Origin: Ralstonia sp. RRA
GTDB taxonomy: Bacteria; Pseudomonadota; Gammaproteobacteria; Burkholderiales; Burkholderiaceae
Length of the DNA: 64,000 nt
NCBI RefSeq assembly: GCF_037023145.1
Contig: NZ_CP146092.1
Span: forward strand, 682,001 to 746,000
Reading direction: 5' to 3'
A model generated the notes under the pieces. That model did no database searches and was not told the DNA's origin. It saw only the letters and a list, made by a program, of their open reading frames with translations. The position numbers and the translations under genes were made by a program. Positions 1-7,994 of the stretch are shown piece by piece (position 1 is the stretch's first letter; every line of letters starts with the position of its first letter).

Positions 1-611
1 GCCCGGCAACGTGGGCGCCCTCGGGCTACTGCACTGTCACGATCGAGGCCAATCTCAACGACGTTTGCTACAGCTACACCATGACTGCCGTTCCGAAGAA
101 CGAGGCGAACCTCATCGTGTCGGTTGGGCAAGCCATCAACAAGAAGGCGTGGGCCACGATCCACGCGATGCAGCGCGCGGAAAAGGCGCAGCACGAGGCA
201 GCCGCGCAAAAGCGGCGCGCTGCGGAACAGGCAGCCGTGGAGGCCGCATCGACGAAGGCGGCCGAGTCTGTCCGGCAGGTGTTGGAAGCTGCCGGGTTTC
301 ACGCGTCGGGCGACGGTGTTTTCTCATGGCATCGCCACGACCCGAGCGGTGTCCTGGTGGAGTTGATCGCGGCGGACCGGAACGGCCGGGCGTTTGTGGT
401 GGCAGGGCAAGGCGCAGACCGTTGGCAAGGCCTCTGGCAGGGCGCCGAAGCCAAGTTGGAAGGCAATGCACTTCAGCTCAAGGTGATGGATGAAGCGTAC
501 CGCGCGCAACACCTGGCCGAGCGCCGATTCAGCTTGATGGCCAACGTCGGGCTCAACGAACAGCAGACTTGGTGCGATCGCGTCAACTTGCTCGGCGCAG
601 CGAAGGCCTAG
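1..611 (+). CDS. hypothetical protein, N-terminus cut by the window edge
   Basis: The frame stays open from the first bases to a TAG at 609-611, so the ATG at 81 is probably an internal Met and the true start probably lies outside the window. The visible protein is about 200 residues. It has an Ala/Glu/Lys/Arg-rich stretch (roughly residues 30-70 after the Met at 81) likely to be helical or coiled-coil, then a more globular C-terminal half. No signal peptide, membrane segment or known motif can be seen in the visible part. I do not recognise the family and assign no function. It is convergent with the GlxA-type regulator that follows. Confidence 0.6.
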   Translation, partial: PATWAPSGYCTVTIEANLNDVCYSYTMTAVPKNEANLIVSVGQAINKKAWATIHAMQRAEKAQHEAAAQKRRAAEQAAVEAASTKAAESVRQVLEAAGFHASGDGVFSWHRHDPSGVLVELIAADRNGRAFVVAGQGADRWQGLWQGAEAKLEGNALQLKVMDEAYRAQHLAERRFSLMANVGLNEQQTWCDRVNLLGAAKA

Positions 612-703
612 CGCCACCATGCAATGGCGCGTCTGCCGTGTGAACGTGGTCGACGCGCTTTTCGCTTTCCCTGTCGTTGGTGAGCTTCTCGCCTCAGATG
701 GTG

Positions 704-1639
704 CTACCGCGCCCGCAACACCGACGGCGGCATGCCCAGCAAGCGCTGAAAGCTGCGGCGCATCCGTTCCGTATCGCCAAATCCGCATTCGTTCGCCACG
801 CGCTGCATGGACGTGGCGCCGCTTTCCAGCGCGGCGCGGGCGGCCTCCACGCGCAGCTTCTCGACAGCCTTGGCTGGGGTAAGGCCCGTCTCGGCCTGGA
901 AGGCACGTGCGAAGTGGCGCGGGCTCATGCAGGCGTGTTCGGCCAGGTCGCCCACGCGGTGGGGTGCGCCCAGGTTGCGGCGCACGTGATCCAGCAGCGG
1001 TTTGAAGCGGCCGCGGGCGGAGTCCATTTCGTTGAGCGCCGAGAACTGCGATTGCCCACCGGGGCGCCGGTAGTAGACGACAAGCTGCCGTGCCACCGCG
1101 CGTGCCACGCGCTCGCCCAGGTCGTCAGCAATGACCGCGAGTGCGAGGTCGATACCGGCGCTGATGCCCGCGCTGGTCCAGAAGCGGCCGTCGTTCACGT
1201 AGATGTGGTCGGCCTCCAGCTGCACCTGCGGGAAGTCGCGCGCGAACTGCTCGCTGCGGCACCAGTGCGTGGTGGCACGCCGGCCGTCCAGCAAGCCCGT
1301 GGAGGCCAGCAGCAGGCTGCCTGAGCACACGCTGGCCACGCGTGCGCCACGTGCCGCGCAGCGCTGCACGAAACGGCGCGTGCGTGCATCCAGCATGGCG
1401 GCGTCCACGCCATCGCCGCCGGCCACGAGCAGAGTGTCGACCTGGCTTGCGGGCGGCAGCGCCTCGGCCGCCCAAAGCGCGCCCGCCGAACTGCGCACCA
1501 GGCCGGGCTGTGCGGCCACGACCCGCAGGGCGTAGTGGTCATCCCGGTAGCGGCTGGCCACCTCGAATGCGGCCACCGGCCCGGCGGCGTCGAGCACCTG
1601 GAAGTCAGGAAACACAAGAACGGCAATGCGATGGGGCAT
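704..1639 (-). CDS. GlxA-type AraC family transcriptional regulator (DJ-1/PfpI sensor domain + AraC HTH)
   Basis: This is a 311-residue two-domain regulator. Residues 1 to about 190 form a DJ-1/PfpI (class I glutamine amidotransferase-like) domain, with the elbow motif SVCSGS (Cys105) followed by RRATTHW. Residues about 215-311 are an AraC double helix-turn-helix ending in the usual GFGDTERMRRSFQ-type second HTH. In this subfamily the amidotransferase-like domain usually senses a small molecule and is not thought to be catalytic (family knowledge). The gene is divergent from the isonitrile-hydratase-like gene at 1784, and a TGGCAG-N23-CTGCCA element lies 41 bp upstream of its ATG. I infer that it regulates itself and that neighbour. 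Confidence 0.9.
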   Translation of the reverse strand: MPHRIAVLVFPDFQVLDAAGPVAAFEVASRYRDDHYALRVVAAQPGLVRSSAGALWAAEALPPASQVDTLLVAGGDGVDAAMLDARTRRFVQRCAARGARVASVCSGSLLLASTGLLDGRRATTHWCRSEQFARDFPQVQLEADHIYVNDGRFWTSAGISAGIDLALAVIADDLGERVARAVARQLVVYYRRPGGQSQFSALNEMDSARGRFKPLLDHVRRNLGAPHRVGDLAEHACMSPRHFARAFQAETGLTPAKAVEKLRVEAARAALESGATSMQRVANECGFGDTERMRRSFQRLLGMPPSVLRAR

Positions 1640-1680
1640 GGCGGCGGGTGGGTATCAGGTGTGTAGCAGGTGGGTGCGGA

Positions 1681-1715
1681 TGGCAGGAAATGTGGGAAGC
1701 ATGACATTGCTGCCA
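1681..1715. promoter_or_regulatory. candidate GlxA-type operator, copy 1 (TGGCAG-N23-CTGCCA)
   Basis: Perfect 6-bp inverted arms TGGCAG (1681-1686) and CTGCCA (1710-1715) are separated by 23 bp, between two divergent genes. The same arms, spacing and adjoining CATTG occur upstream of the second GlxA-type regulator (7849-7883). This points to a shared binding site for this AraC subfamily. Confidence 0.55.
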
Positions 1716-1783
1716 ACACGATAGAGCGCGATGCTGTGAGCCGTCAACCCAAGCGTTAACTCACCCAACAGGAGATTCGTGCC

Positions 1784-2470
1784 ATGAGTGCTTCCCCCTT
1801 CATCGTTGTGTTTGCTCTGTTCGATCGCGTTACCCAGCTGGATTTCACCGGCCCGGACGAGGTGTTCTGGCGCCTGCCCGGCGCGCAGTGCGTGATGGCA
1901 TCGGCGCGTGGCGGAGAGATCCGCGCAGATGGCGGGCTCACCATCACGAATGTGCAGCGTCTGGCTGACATTGAGCGTGCCGATCTCATCTGCGTACCCG
2001 GTGGCTTTGGCGTGATCGAAGCCATGGCCGACGCCGACTTCGTGCGTGAAGTGCGCCGGCTGGCGGATGGCGCGCGCTATGTCACCTCGGTGTGTAGCGG
2101 CTCGCTCGTGCTGGGTGCCGCCGGTTTGTTGCAAGGCAAGCGTGCAGGCTGCCATTGGGCGTGGCGTGATCTGCTGCCGCCCTTCGGTGCCACTGTGGAC
2201 GAGAGCCGCGTAGTGCGTGACGGCAACCTCATCACCGGCGGCGGCGTGACGGCGGGCATCGACATGGCGCTCACTGTCATGGCCGACATTGCCGGCGCCG
2301 AGTATGCGCAGTCAGTGCAACTCGGCATCGAGTACGCACCGGCGCCGCCGTTCGAGTGTGGACGCCCCGAGCTGGCCGCGCCGCAAGTTCTCACAGCTGT
2401 GAAGACGCGCCTGAATACCCTGCGCGCGGATCGCCATGCAGCGGTGCAGAAGGCAGCCCAACTGCTGTGA
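1784..2470 (+). CDS. isonitrile hydratase-like DJ-1/PfpI family protein
   Basis: The 228-residue single-domain DJ-1/PfpI protein has the nucleophile elbow TSVCSGS (Cys104) and an early QLDFTGP segment (Asp20). Cyclohexyl-isocyanide hydratase of Pseudomonas (InhA) uses an Asp and Cys at comparable spacing to hydrate isonitriles to N-substituted formamides (family knowledge). That makes this activity plausible but not proven. The start at 1784 has AGGAG about 10 bases upstream. The protein is cytoplasmic, with no signal peptide. It is transcribed away from the GlxA-type regulator, across the shared operator-like element. Another DJ-1 chaperone, deglycase or amidase-like role is possible. Confidence 0.8.
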   Translation: MSASPFIVVFALFDRVTQLDFTGPDEVFWRLPGAQCVMASARGGEIRADGGLTITNVQRLADIERADLICVPGGFGVIEAMADADFVREVRRLADGARYVTSVCSGSLVLGAAGLLQGKRAGCHWAWRDLLPPFGATVDESRVVRDGNLITGGGVTAGIDMALTVMADIAGAEYAQSVQLGIEYAPAPPFECGRPELAAPQVLTAVKTRLNTLRADRHAAVQKAAQLL

Positions 2471-2556
2471 ATGTGTGAGGCGTGCGCGCCGATTGCGGCG
2501 ACAATGGCGTCCTTTCCCGATGTTATTGCCGTCCGAATCGGCGCGCCGCACCGCAC

Positions 2557-3363
2557 ATGAATACACCGTCCCCCAACCTGAACGCCAACGGCCCCGGTGG
2601 CCCCAGTGGTCCCATTGGCATCGTGGCCGCGCTGCATGAAGAGATCAACGAGCTGCTGACGCTGCTGTCTGGCGCACGCGCCGTACATGTCGGCAGCCGG
2701 GATTTCTGGACGGGCGAGCTGGATGGCCAGGCCGTGGTGGTGGTGCTGTCGCGCGTTGGCAAGGTGGCGGCGGCCTCCACGGCAACCATGCTGGTTGCGC
2801 AGTTTGGTGTGCGGGCCGTGGTGTTTGCCGGCGTGGCCGGTGCGCTGGCACCCGGGGTGGCGGTGGGCGATGTGGTGGTGTCGTCCGAACTGCTGCAGCA
2901 CGACGTGGATGCCTCGCCGCTGTTCCCGCGCTGGGAGATTCCGCTGACGGGCGTGGCGCGCTTTCAGGCCGATGCTGCGCTGGCCCAAGGGCTGCTCGAC
3001 AGCGCCCGTGCCGTGCTGGCCGATCCGCTTGGGTTGCTGGGGCAGCCGGTCATGGAGGCGTTCGGCATTGCCGCGCCGCAGGCATACGCCGGTCTCATCA
3101 TCAGCGGAGACCGCTTCGTTTCCACCTCGGCCGAAAGCGCTGCGTTGCGGGCAGCCTTGCCCGACGCGCTGGCCGTTGAAATGGAAGGCGCCGCAGTCGC
3201 GCAGATCTGCCACGAGTGGGGCGTGCCGTTTGCCGCCATCCGCACGATCTCTGACCGCGCAGACGACGCGGCCAGCGTGGACTTTGCACAGTTCATTGCG
3301 GAGGTGGATTCGCGCTACAGCGTGGCGATTCTGCGCCGATGGCTGGCTACTGCGCCTTGGTGA
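2557..3363 (+). CDS. mtnN: 5'-methylthioadenosine/S-adenosylhomocysteine nucleosidase
   Basis: It cleaves adenine from methylthioadenosine and S-adenosylhomocysteine, which recycles methyl and sulfur and removes an inhibitor of methyltransferases. The 268-residue protein has the family's GIVAALHEE opening, GVAGAL, the substrate motif VEMEGAAVAQ (Glu208, Glu210) and the catalytic ISDRAD (Asp233). The ATG at 2557 is preferred over the upstream in-frame start at 2482 because homology begins shortly after it. The N-terminus carries about 20 extra Gly/Pro/Asn-rich residues. The 3' end overlaps the convergent lprI-like gene by 17 bp. Confidence 0.88.
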   Translation: MNTPSPNLNANGPGGPSGPIGIVAALHEEINELLTLLSGARAVHVGSRDFWTGELDGQAVVVVLSRVGKVAAASTATMLVAQFGVRAVVFAGVAGALAPGVAVGDVVVSSELLQHDVDASPLFPRWEIPLTGVARFQADAALAQGLLDSARAVLADPLGLLGQPVMEAFGIAAPQAYAGLIISGDRFVSTSAESAALRAALPDALAVEMEGAAVAQICHEWGVPFAAIRTISDRADDAASVDFAQFIAEVDSRYSVAILRRWLATAPW

Positions 3364-3805
3364 TCGCCAGATACTTCTCGAGCGCGTTGGCGCGTTCACT
3401 CAGGCGGAAGACCGTGTTCTCAAGCCGCTGCAGATCGTCCGCGGCCTCCTTGCCGTAGACCGTGGTTTCAAAGGCGCCGGTCTTCTCGTGAAAGTCTTGC
3501 CAGGCCTGTTCTGAGTTCACCAGCGCGTCTTTTGCCACGCCATTGAGCTTGCCCAGCAGCGCCTTGTACGTGCTGTCCAGCCGGTTGTCCTGCGCCGTCT
3601 TTTCCGCAGTTAGGCATGCCGCGATGGCGGTAGCGCCGCCGCTGGCATCGGCCTTGTCGACGCAGGCATAGAGCTTGGTGGTGATGCCCTGGGGCGCGCG
3701 GCGTTTGATGCCCTGGCCCAGGGTCTCGGCCGCGAGCGCCCCTGCACCGCAGGTGAGCAGGGTGAGGGAGACGGCAAGTGCCTTCAGTGTCGCTCGCGTG
3801 TTCAA
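3347..3805 (-). CDS. lysozyme-inhibitor LprI-like secreted protein (DUF1311)
   Basis: The 152-residue protein has a cleavable signal peptide (residues 1 to about 25, ending ALAAE), then the LprI/DUF1311-like region. That region has two conserved cysteines (YACVDKA and IAACLTAEK) and a helical C-terminus rich in charged residues. LprI-type proteins are exported and some inhibit lysozyme (family knowledge); I do not claim that activity here. The start is a TTG at 3805-3803 with AGGAG just upstream. It lies 25 bp downstream of the DJ-1 gene at 3831-4433, probably in the same operon. Confidence 0.75.
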   Translation of the reverse strand: MNTRATLKALAVSLTLLTCGAGALAAETLGQGIKRRAPQGITTKLYACVDKADASGGATAIAACLTAEKTAQDNRLDSTYKALLGKLNGVAKDALVNSEQAWQDFHEKTGAFETTVYGKEAADDLQRLENTVFRLSERANALEKYLAITKAQ

Positions 3806-3830
3806 GGTGTCACTCCTGATATGCCTGAAG

Positions 3831-4433
3831 TCAGCCCGGCAGGTAGGGCTGCAAATTCTTCAAAGCGTTTGCCACATAGGCCTCTTTCTCACCCACGGGC
3901 GCCACGTAGTGCAGCGCTGCAGTGGCGGCTTCCAGACCTTCGGTGCGCGCAATGACCCACGCCGCCAGGTACGGTGAAGCAAAACACCCGCCAGCCGTCG
4001 CCACATTGCCGTTTGCATAGAACGGCTGGTTCAACACTTCTACCCCCGCCTCCTGCACCCAGGGTTTGGTCGTCAAGTCCGTGCATGCCGGCACGTTGCC
4101 CACCAGCCCCAGCTTGGCAAGGACCAACGTGCCGGAGCACTGTGCGCCAATCAGCTGACGCGCAGGGTCGAGCGCCAGGCGCGCCATCAACCCCGCATCG
4201 GCGACGACCTCACGCGTGCGCACGCCGCTGCCGACCAGGACGGCATCTGCCGTGCGCGCGTCTTCCAGCAGCGACTGCGCATGGACCGTCACACCGTTCA
4301 TCGACGTGACCTGCGCCTGCGGGCAGCACAGCGTCACGCGCCAGTCAGGCTTCTTGATGCGGTTGAGCACGCCCAGGGCGATGAGTGAGTCCAGCTCGTT
4401 GAATCCGTCAAAGGTGAGGATGGCGATGTGCAT
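3831..4433 (-). CDS. DJ-1/PfpI family protein
   Basis: The compact 200-residue protein is a single DJ-1/PfpI domain with the elbow GAQCSGT (Cys99), a MHIAILTFDGFNELDS N-terminus and a GGCFASPYLAAW segment typical of the superfamily. There is no HTH and no signal peptide. The function is not determined from sequence. Relatives are annotated as intracellular protease, amidase, glyoxalase III or protein deglycase. It probably forms an operon with the downstream lprI-like gene and is divergent from the MocR-type regulator at 4548, which may control it. Confidence 0.8.
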   Translation of the reverse strand: MHIAILTFDGFNELDSLIALGVLNRIKKPDWRVTLCCPQAQVTSMNGVTVHAQSLLEDARTADAVLVGSGVRTREVVADAGLMARLALDPARQLIGAQCSGTLVLAKLGLVGNVPACTDLTTKPWVQEAGVEVLNQPFYANGNVATAGGCFASPYLAAWVIARTEGLEAATAALHYVAPVGEKEAYVANALKNLQPYLPG

Positions 4434-4505
4434 GGCAGTCCTGAATGTGCGGGCCGGCGCCCGATAGGGTGGGGTATGTCGGGCATGCTAGGGTGCGATG
4501 GCAAT

Positions 4506-4540
4506 ACAATCAAAAAATTGTCCTTAGTACATCCGGTACT
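4506..4540. promoter_or_regulatory. two short inverted repeats between the DJ-1 gene and the MocR gene
   Basis: ACAAT-N6-ATTGT (4506-4521) is followed by AGTAC-N5-GTACT (4526-4540), just before the MocR start at 4548. The tract is AT-richer than its surroundings. It is a candidate operator for MocR autoregulation. It has no independent support beyond symmetry and position. Confidence 0.35.
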
Positions 4541-4547
4541 CCCAGCA

Positions 4548-5885
4548 ATGACGCAAGCCCGCTATCAGCCATTGGTCGATGCACTGGCTGCGCAGATCCG
4601 TTCTGGTGATCTGCCGCCCGGCACGCGCCTGCCTACGCACCGTCGGCTGGCAGAACACCACGGCATTGCACTGGTGACGGCCACGCGTGTGTATGCCGAA
4701 CTCGAAGCGATGGGGCTGGTGAGCGGCGAGGTGGGCCGCGGCACCTTTGTGCGCGAAGCCGTGCTGCCGCGTGGCCTGGGGGTCGATCAGCAGGCCGTGG
4801 CGGCAGGGGTGGTGGATCTGAACTTCAACTACCCGTCGCTGCCGGGGCAGGCTCAACTGTTGAGCCGCGCGTTGCGGCAACTGGCGGCCCAGGGCGATCT
4901 TGAAGCGCTGTTGCGCTACGCCCCGCACGGCGGCCGGCCGCACGAGCGCGCTTGTGTTGCGCGGCACCTTGCACGCAAGGGCCTGACGCCTGAGCCGGAC
5001 AACGTGCTGATCGTCGATGGTGCGCAGCATGGGCTGGCCGTGACGGTCATGGCGCTGCTGAAACCGGGCGATGTGGTGGCCGTGGATGCGTTGACCTACC
5101 CCGGCTTCAAGGTGCTGGCCGAGATGCTGCATCTGGAGCTGGCGCCGGTTCCCGCAGCGGGGCAGGGCATGGATCTGGATGCGTTGGAGCGCGTGTGCAC
5201 GCGCCGCCGTGTTCGCGCCGTCTATGTCATGCCCACGCTGCACAATCCGCTCGGCTGGGTCAGCGGCATTGCCTGGCGGCGCCGGCTGGCCGCCATCGTG
5301 CGTCGACACGGGCTGCTGGCAATTGAGGATGCCGCCTACGCCTTCCTTGCAGAGGATGCGCCCACGCCATTGGCTGCGCTTGCGCCGGAGGCGACCGTCT
5401 ACGTATCGGGGCTGTCCAAGAGCGTGGCCACGGGCCTGCGCTTTGGTTTTGTTGCGGCACCGGCGGCCTGGGTGCACAAGCTCGAACGCGCCATTCGCGC
5501 CACCACCTGGAACACGCCCGCGGTCGTCACGGCCCTGGCGTGCGCGTGGCTGGACGACGGCACCGTGAACCGCCTGGAGGCTGAGAAGCGGCGCGATGCG
5601 GCTGAACGTCAGGCCATCGCCCGCAAGGCCCTGGCCGGGCTGACGCTCATCAGCCATCCGGCGTCGTATTTTGTCTGGCTTGTCCTGCCGCCGGAGGTGC
5701 GGGCGGACCACGTGGCAGCGGTGTTGCAGGCAGACGGCATTTCCGTCTCCACGGCAGAACCCTTTGCGACATCGAAGCAGGTGCCGCACGCCTTGCGCCT
5801 GGCGCTGGGTTCTGTGGCGCTTGAGCGGTTGCAGGCCGTGCTGCAAGTCGTCAGGCAGCGCATTGAGGAACAGATTGACCGATGA
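4548..5885 (+). CDS. MocR-type PLP-dependent transcriptional regulator (GntR HTH + aminotransferase fold)
   Basis: This 445-residue fusion has an N-terminal GntR winged helix (residues 1 to about 75, including GTRLPTHRRLAEHHG) joined to a fold-type I aminotransferase-like domain (about 100-440). The PLP-binding lysine is Lys291 in SGLSKSV. MocR regulators use bound PLP or an amino-compound adduct as signal (family knowledge). The ATG at 4548 is chosen because the frame upstream of it (from 4428) does not resemble the HTH. It is divergent from the DJ-1 gene, with short inverted repeats between them. The end overlaps an upstream in-frame extension of the next gene, but not its chosen start. Confidence 0.88.
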   Translation: MTQARYQPLVDALAAQIRSGDLPPGTRLPTHRRLAEHHGIALVTATRVYAELEAMGLVSGEVGRGTFVREAVLPRGLGVDQQAVAAGVVDLNFNYPSLPGQAQLLSRALRQLAAQGDLEALLRYAPHGGRPHERACVARHLARKGLTPEPDNVLIVDGAQHGLAVTVMALLKPGDVVAVDALTYPGFKVLAEMLHLELAPVPAAGQGMDLDALERVCTRRRVRAVYVMPTLHNPLGWVSGIAWRRRLAAIVRRHGLLAIEDAAYAFLAEDAPTPLAALAPEATVYVSGLSKSVATGLRFGFVAAPAAWVHKLERAIRATTWNTPAVVTALACAWLDDGTVNRLEAEKRRDAAERQAIARKALAGLTLISHPASYFVWLVLPPEVRADHVAAVLQADGISVSTAEPFATSKQVPHALRLALGSVALERLQAVLQVVRQRIEEQIDR

Positions 5886-5968
5886 AAGTGGTCAACCTCA
5901 TGTCTGTCAGCTTGAATACACTCACCCCTCAACAACGACATCCGAATGCTTTACCGATGGGAGAACAC

Positions 5969-6820
5969 ATGAAGCACTGGCTTGTGACACTGGCAGGATG
6001 GGCAATCTGCGCCTGCGCAACGCTGAGCGGTACGGCGTACGCGGCCGAGTTTGCTACGTTGACGGTTGCCGTTGGCGCGCAGCCGCGCATGTGGACGCGC
6101 GAAGCACTGCTGCATAACCCGCACCTGACCGACGTCACCGTGGAAGACGAAAACCTGAAGCGCCGCCTGACCTTCAAGGCGGTCCCCGTGACGGAATTCT
6201 TCAAGGGCCAGCCGACCAGCCCAGACGCCAGCGCCACTACTGTCGCCAGCGATGGCTACGTATCGCATCTGCCGATGCGCCTGCTGCTGGCCGACCGCCC
6301 CGACGGGCCGCGTGCCTGGCTCGCCGTGGAAGACCCGGACACCCCGTGGCCGACACTCAAGGGCCAGGATATCGGGCCGTTCCGCCTGATCTGGACGGCG
6401 CCGCCGGCCAAGGCTTCTGTGGTGAACGAAAGCCTGTGGACGTACAACATCGTGCGCATTGATGTGGCTGCGCAGCCGCAAGAGCGCTTCGCGGCCATTC
6501 GCCCCGCAGCCGGGTTGCCTGCCGATGGCCCTGTCATGCGTGGCTTCGCCACCTTCCAGCGCGTCTGTTTCTCCTGTCACACGCTCAACCGCGCGGGCGA
6601 TGCCCAGTTGGGCCCCGATCTGAACGTGCCGTACAGCCCGGTCGAGTACCTGGGAGACGAGAAGCTGCGTCACCTCATTCGTGATCCGCAGTCGCTACGC
6701 TGGTGGCCGAATGCGCGCATGTCGTCCATTGATGAGAAGACGCTGTCCGAGGCGCAGCTCAATGACCTGCTGGCGTACTTCCACCACATGGCGCATCGCG
6801 AGGCAGTTGCCGCGCATTGA
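5969..6820 (+). CDS. periplasmic c-type cytochrome
   Basis: The 283-residue exported protein has a signal peptide (residues 1 to about 25, ending GTAYAAE). A 165-residue N-terminal region of unknown fold follows, then a monohaem cytochrome c domain with Cys200-Phe-Ser-Cys203-His204. A later Met in PNARMSS is the likely axial ligand. The ATG at 5969 follows GGGAG and starts the signal peptide. It lies 83 bp after the MocR gene on the same strand. It is probably a periplasmic electron carrier or the cytochrome subunit of an oxidoreductase. No partner enzyme is adjacent. Confidence 0.8.
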   Translation: MKHWLVTLAGWAICACATLSGTAYAAEFATLTVAVGAQPRMWTREALLHNPHLTDVTVEDENLKRRLTFKAVPVTEFFKGQPTSPDASATTVASDGYVSHLPMRLLLADRPDGPRAWLAVEDPDTPWPTLKGQDIGPFRLIWTAPPAKASVVNESLWTYNIVRIDVAAQPQERFAAIRPAAGLPADGPVMRGFATFQRVCFSCHTLNRAGDAQLGPDLNVPYSPVEYLGDEKLRHLIRDPQSLRWWPNARMSSIDEKTLSEAQLNDLLAYFHHMAHREAVAAH

Positions 6821-6832
6821 TGCGCGTTGGCA

Positions 6833-7834
6833 TTAGTGCCCGAACTGCGCCTGGTATTGCGACGGCGTGAGGTCAAACCGGCGCCGGAACGCCTTCGCCA
6901 GATGCGCCTCCGAACCGAAGCCGGCATCGCGGGCTGCGCGCTTGACGGAGTCACCCGCCTCCAGATGTGCGCGGGCGGCTTGCAGTCGCAACGTTTCCAG
7001 AAAGGCGCGCGGCGTCATGCCGGTTTCCTTGGTGAAGCGGCGGTGGAAGGTGCGGGGCGCCTCACCAGCCGCCGCGGCCATCTGCTCCACGTCGATCGGT
7101 TCGCGCAGGCGCGTGCGCAGCCAGTCGACCAGTGCGGCGTACTGCCCGGACTGGGTTTCCAGCGCCAGCGAGTACTGCGACTGGTTGCCCATCCGCCGCA
7201 CGGCCAGAATCAACTGCTTGGCCACCCGCGCCGCCACCCAGCGGCCGAGATCCTGCTCGACCATCGACAGGCACATGTCGATGCCTGCCGTCACACCGCC
7301 CGACGTCCACGCCTTGCCATCCTGCACGTAGAGCGCGTCGGGCTCGACCGCAACGTTCGTAAAGACCTGCGCAAGCAACTGTGCCGATGCCCAGTGTGTG
7401 GTGGCGCGGTGCGCATCGAGCAGGCCCCAGTGCGCCAGCACGAACGCGCCGGTGCAGACCGACCCGAACCGCCGCGCCGAGGCACACACCTCGCGGGCCC
7501 ACTGCGCCAGCGATGCATCGGCGCCCGTCGCCAGCAAGCCTTCGCGCTCGCCGCCGGCAACGATCAGCGTGTCGATGGCGGTCGATGCCAGCGAGGCGAT
7601 CGATTCCGTATCGATGGCAATGCCATTCGACGCTCGCACCAGCCCACCCTGCGATGAGACCGGCACGACGCGGTAGGCCGGCTCCACGTTGAAGGCATTC
7701 GCCATGGCAAACACATCGGCGGGGCCGGCCACGTCCAGCATCTGCACTGCGGGGTAGGCGACCAGCGCGACTACGCGCGGGTCTGTCGGGCGACGGTTTG
7801 CATCAGACCGCTTGGCAGTGGAAGCGCGTGACAT
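6833..7834 (-). CDS. second GlxA-type AraC family transcriptional regulator
   Basis: This 333-residue regulator has a DJ-1/PfpI domain with the elbow SVCTGAF (Cys127) and HRATTHW, then a C-terminal AraC double HTH (about residues 235-333). A TTG at 7864 would add ten residues in frame. I prefer the ATG at 7834 because the operator-like element 7849-7883 would otherwise lie inside the coding region. Neither start has a strong Shine-Dalgarno sequence. It is divergent from the DJ-1-like lipoprotein gene at 7995 and convergent with the cytochrome gene. I infer that it senses a small molecule and controls the lipoprotein gene. Confidence 0.88.
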   Translation of the reverse strand: MSRASTAKRSDANRRPTDPRVVALVAYPAVQMLDVAGPADVFAMANAFNVEPAYRVVPVSSQGGLVRASNGIAIDTESIASLASTAIDTLIVAGGEREGLLATGADASLAQWAREVCASARRFGSVCTGAFVLAHWGLLDAHRATTHWASAQLLAQVFTNVAVEPDALYVQDGKAWTSGGVTAGIDMCLSMVEQDLGRWVAARVAKQLILAVRRMGNQSQYSLALETQSGQYAALVDWLRTRLREPIDVEQMAAAAGEAPRTFHRRFTKETGMTPRAFLETLRLQAARAHLEAGDSVKRAARDAGFGSEAHLAKAFRRRFDLTPSQYQAQFGH

Positions 7835-7848
7835 GGGCAGGGCAATCT

Positions 7849-7883
7849 TGGCAGAAATCGACAAATCATTGTCATTGCTGCCA
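7849..7883. promoter_or_regulatory. candidate GlxA-type operator, copy 2 (TGGCAG-N23-CTGCCA)
   Basis: Arms TGGCAG (7849-7854) and CTGCCA (7878-7883) sit 23 bp apart. They extend by one base each to TTGGCAG/CTGCCAA. Arms and spacing match copy 1 at 1681-1715, and CATTGCTGCCAA is identical in both. The element lies 14 bp upstream of the preferred start of the adjacent regulator. Confidence 0.55.
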
Positions 7884-7994
7884 ATGGGGGCGTCAAGCTA
7901 CGCTGAACTTCCCAAGACTGCATACACGCCTGACCATGAACCTCGCATTCTTTTCAACGTTCAACTGCCTGCTTGCCCGGGAGGGGCGTTGACC

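Noticed and set aside
7864..7864. TTG start for the second GlxA-type regulator
   Set aside because: It would put the operator-like element (7849-7883) partly inside the gene and has no ribosome site; ATG 7834 is preferred.
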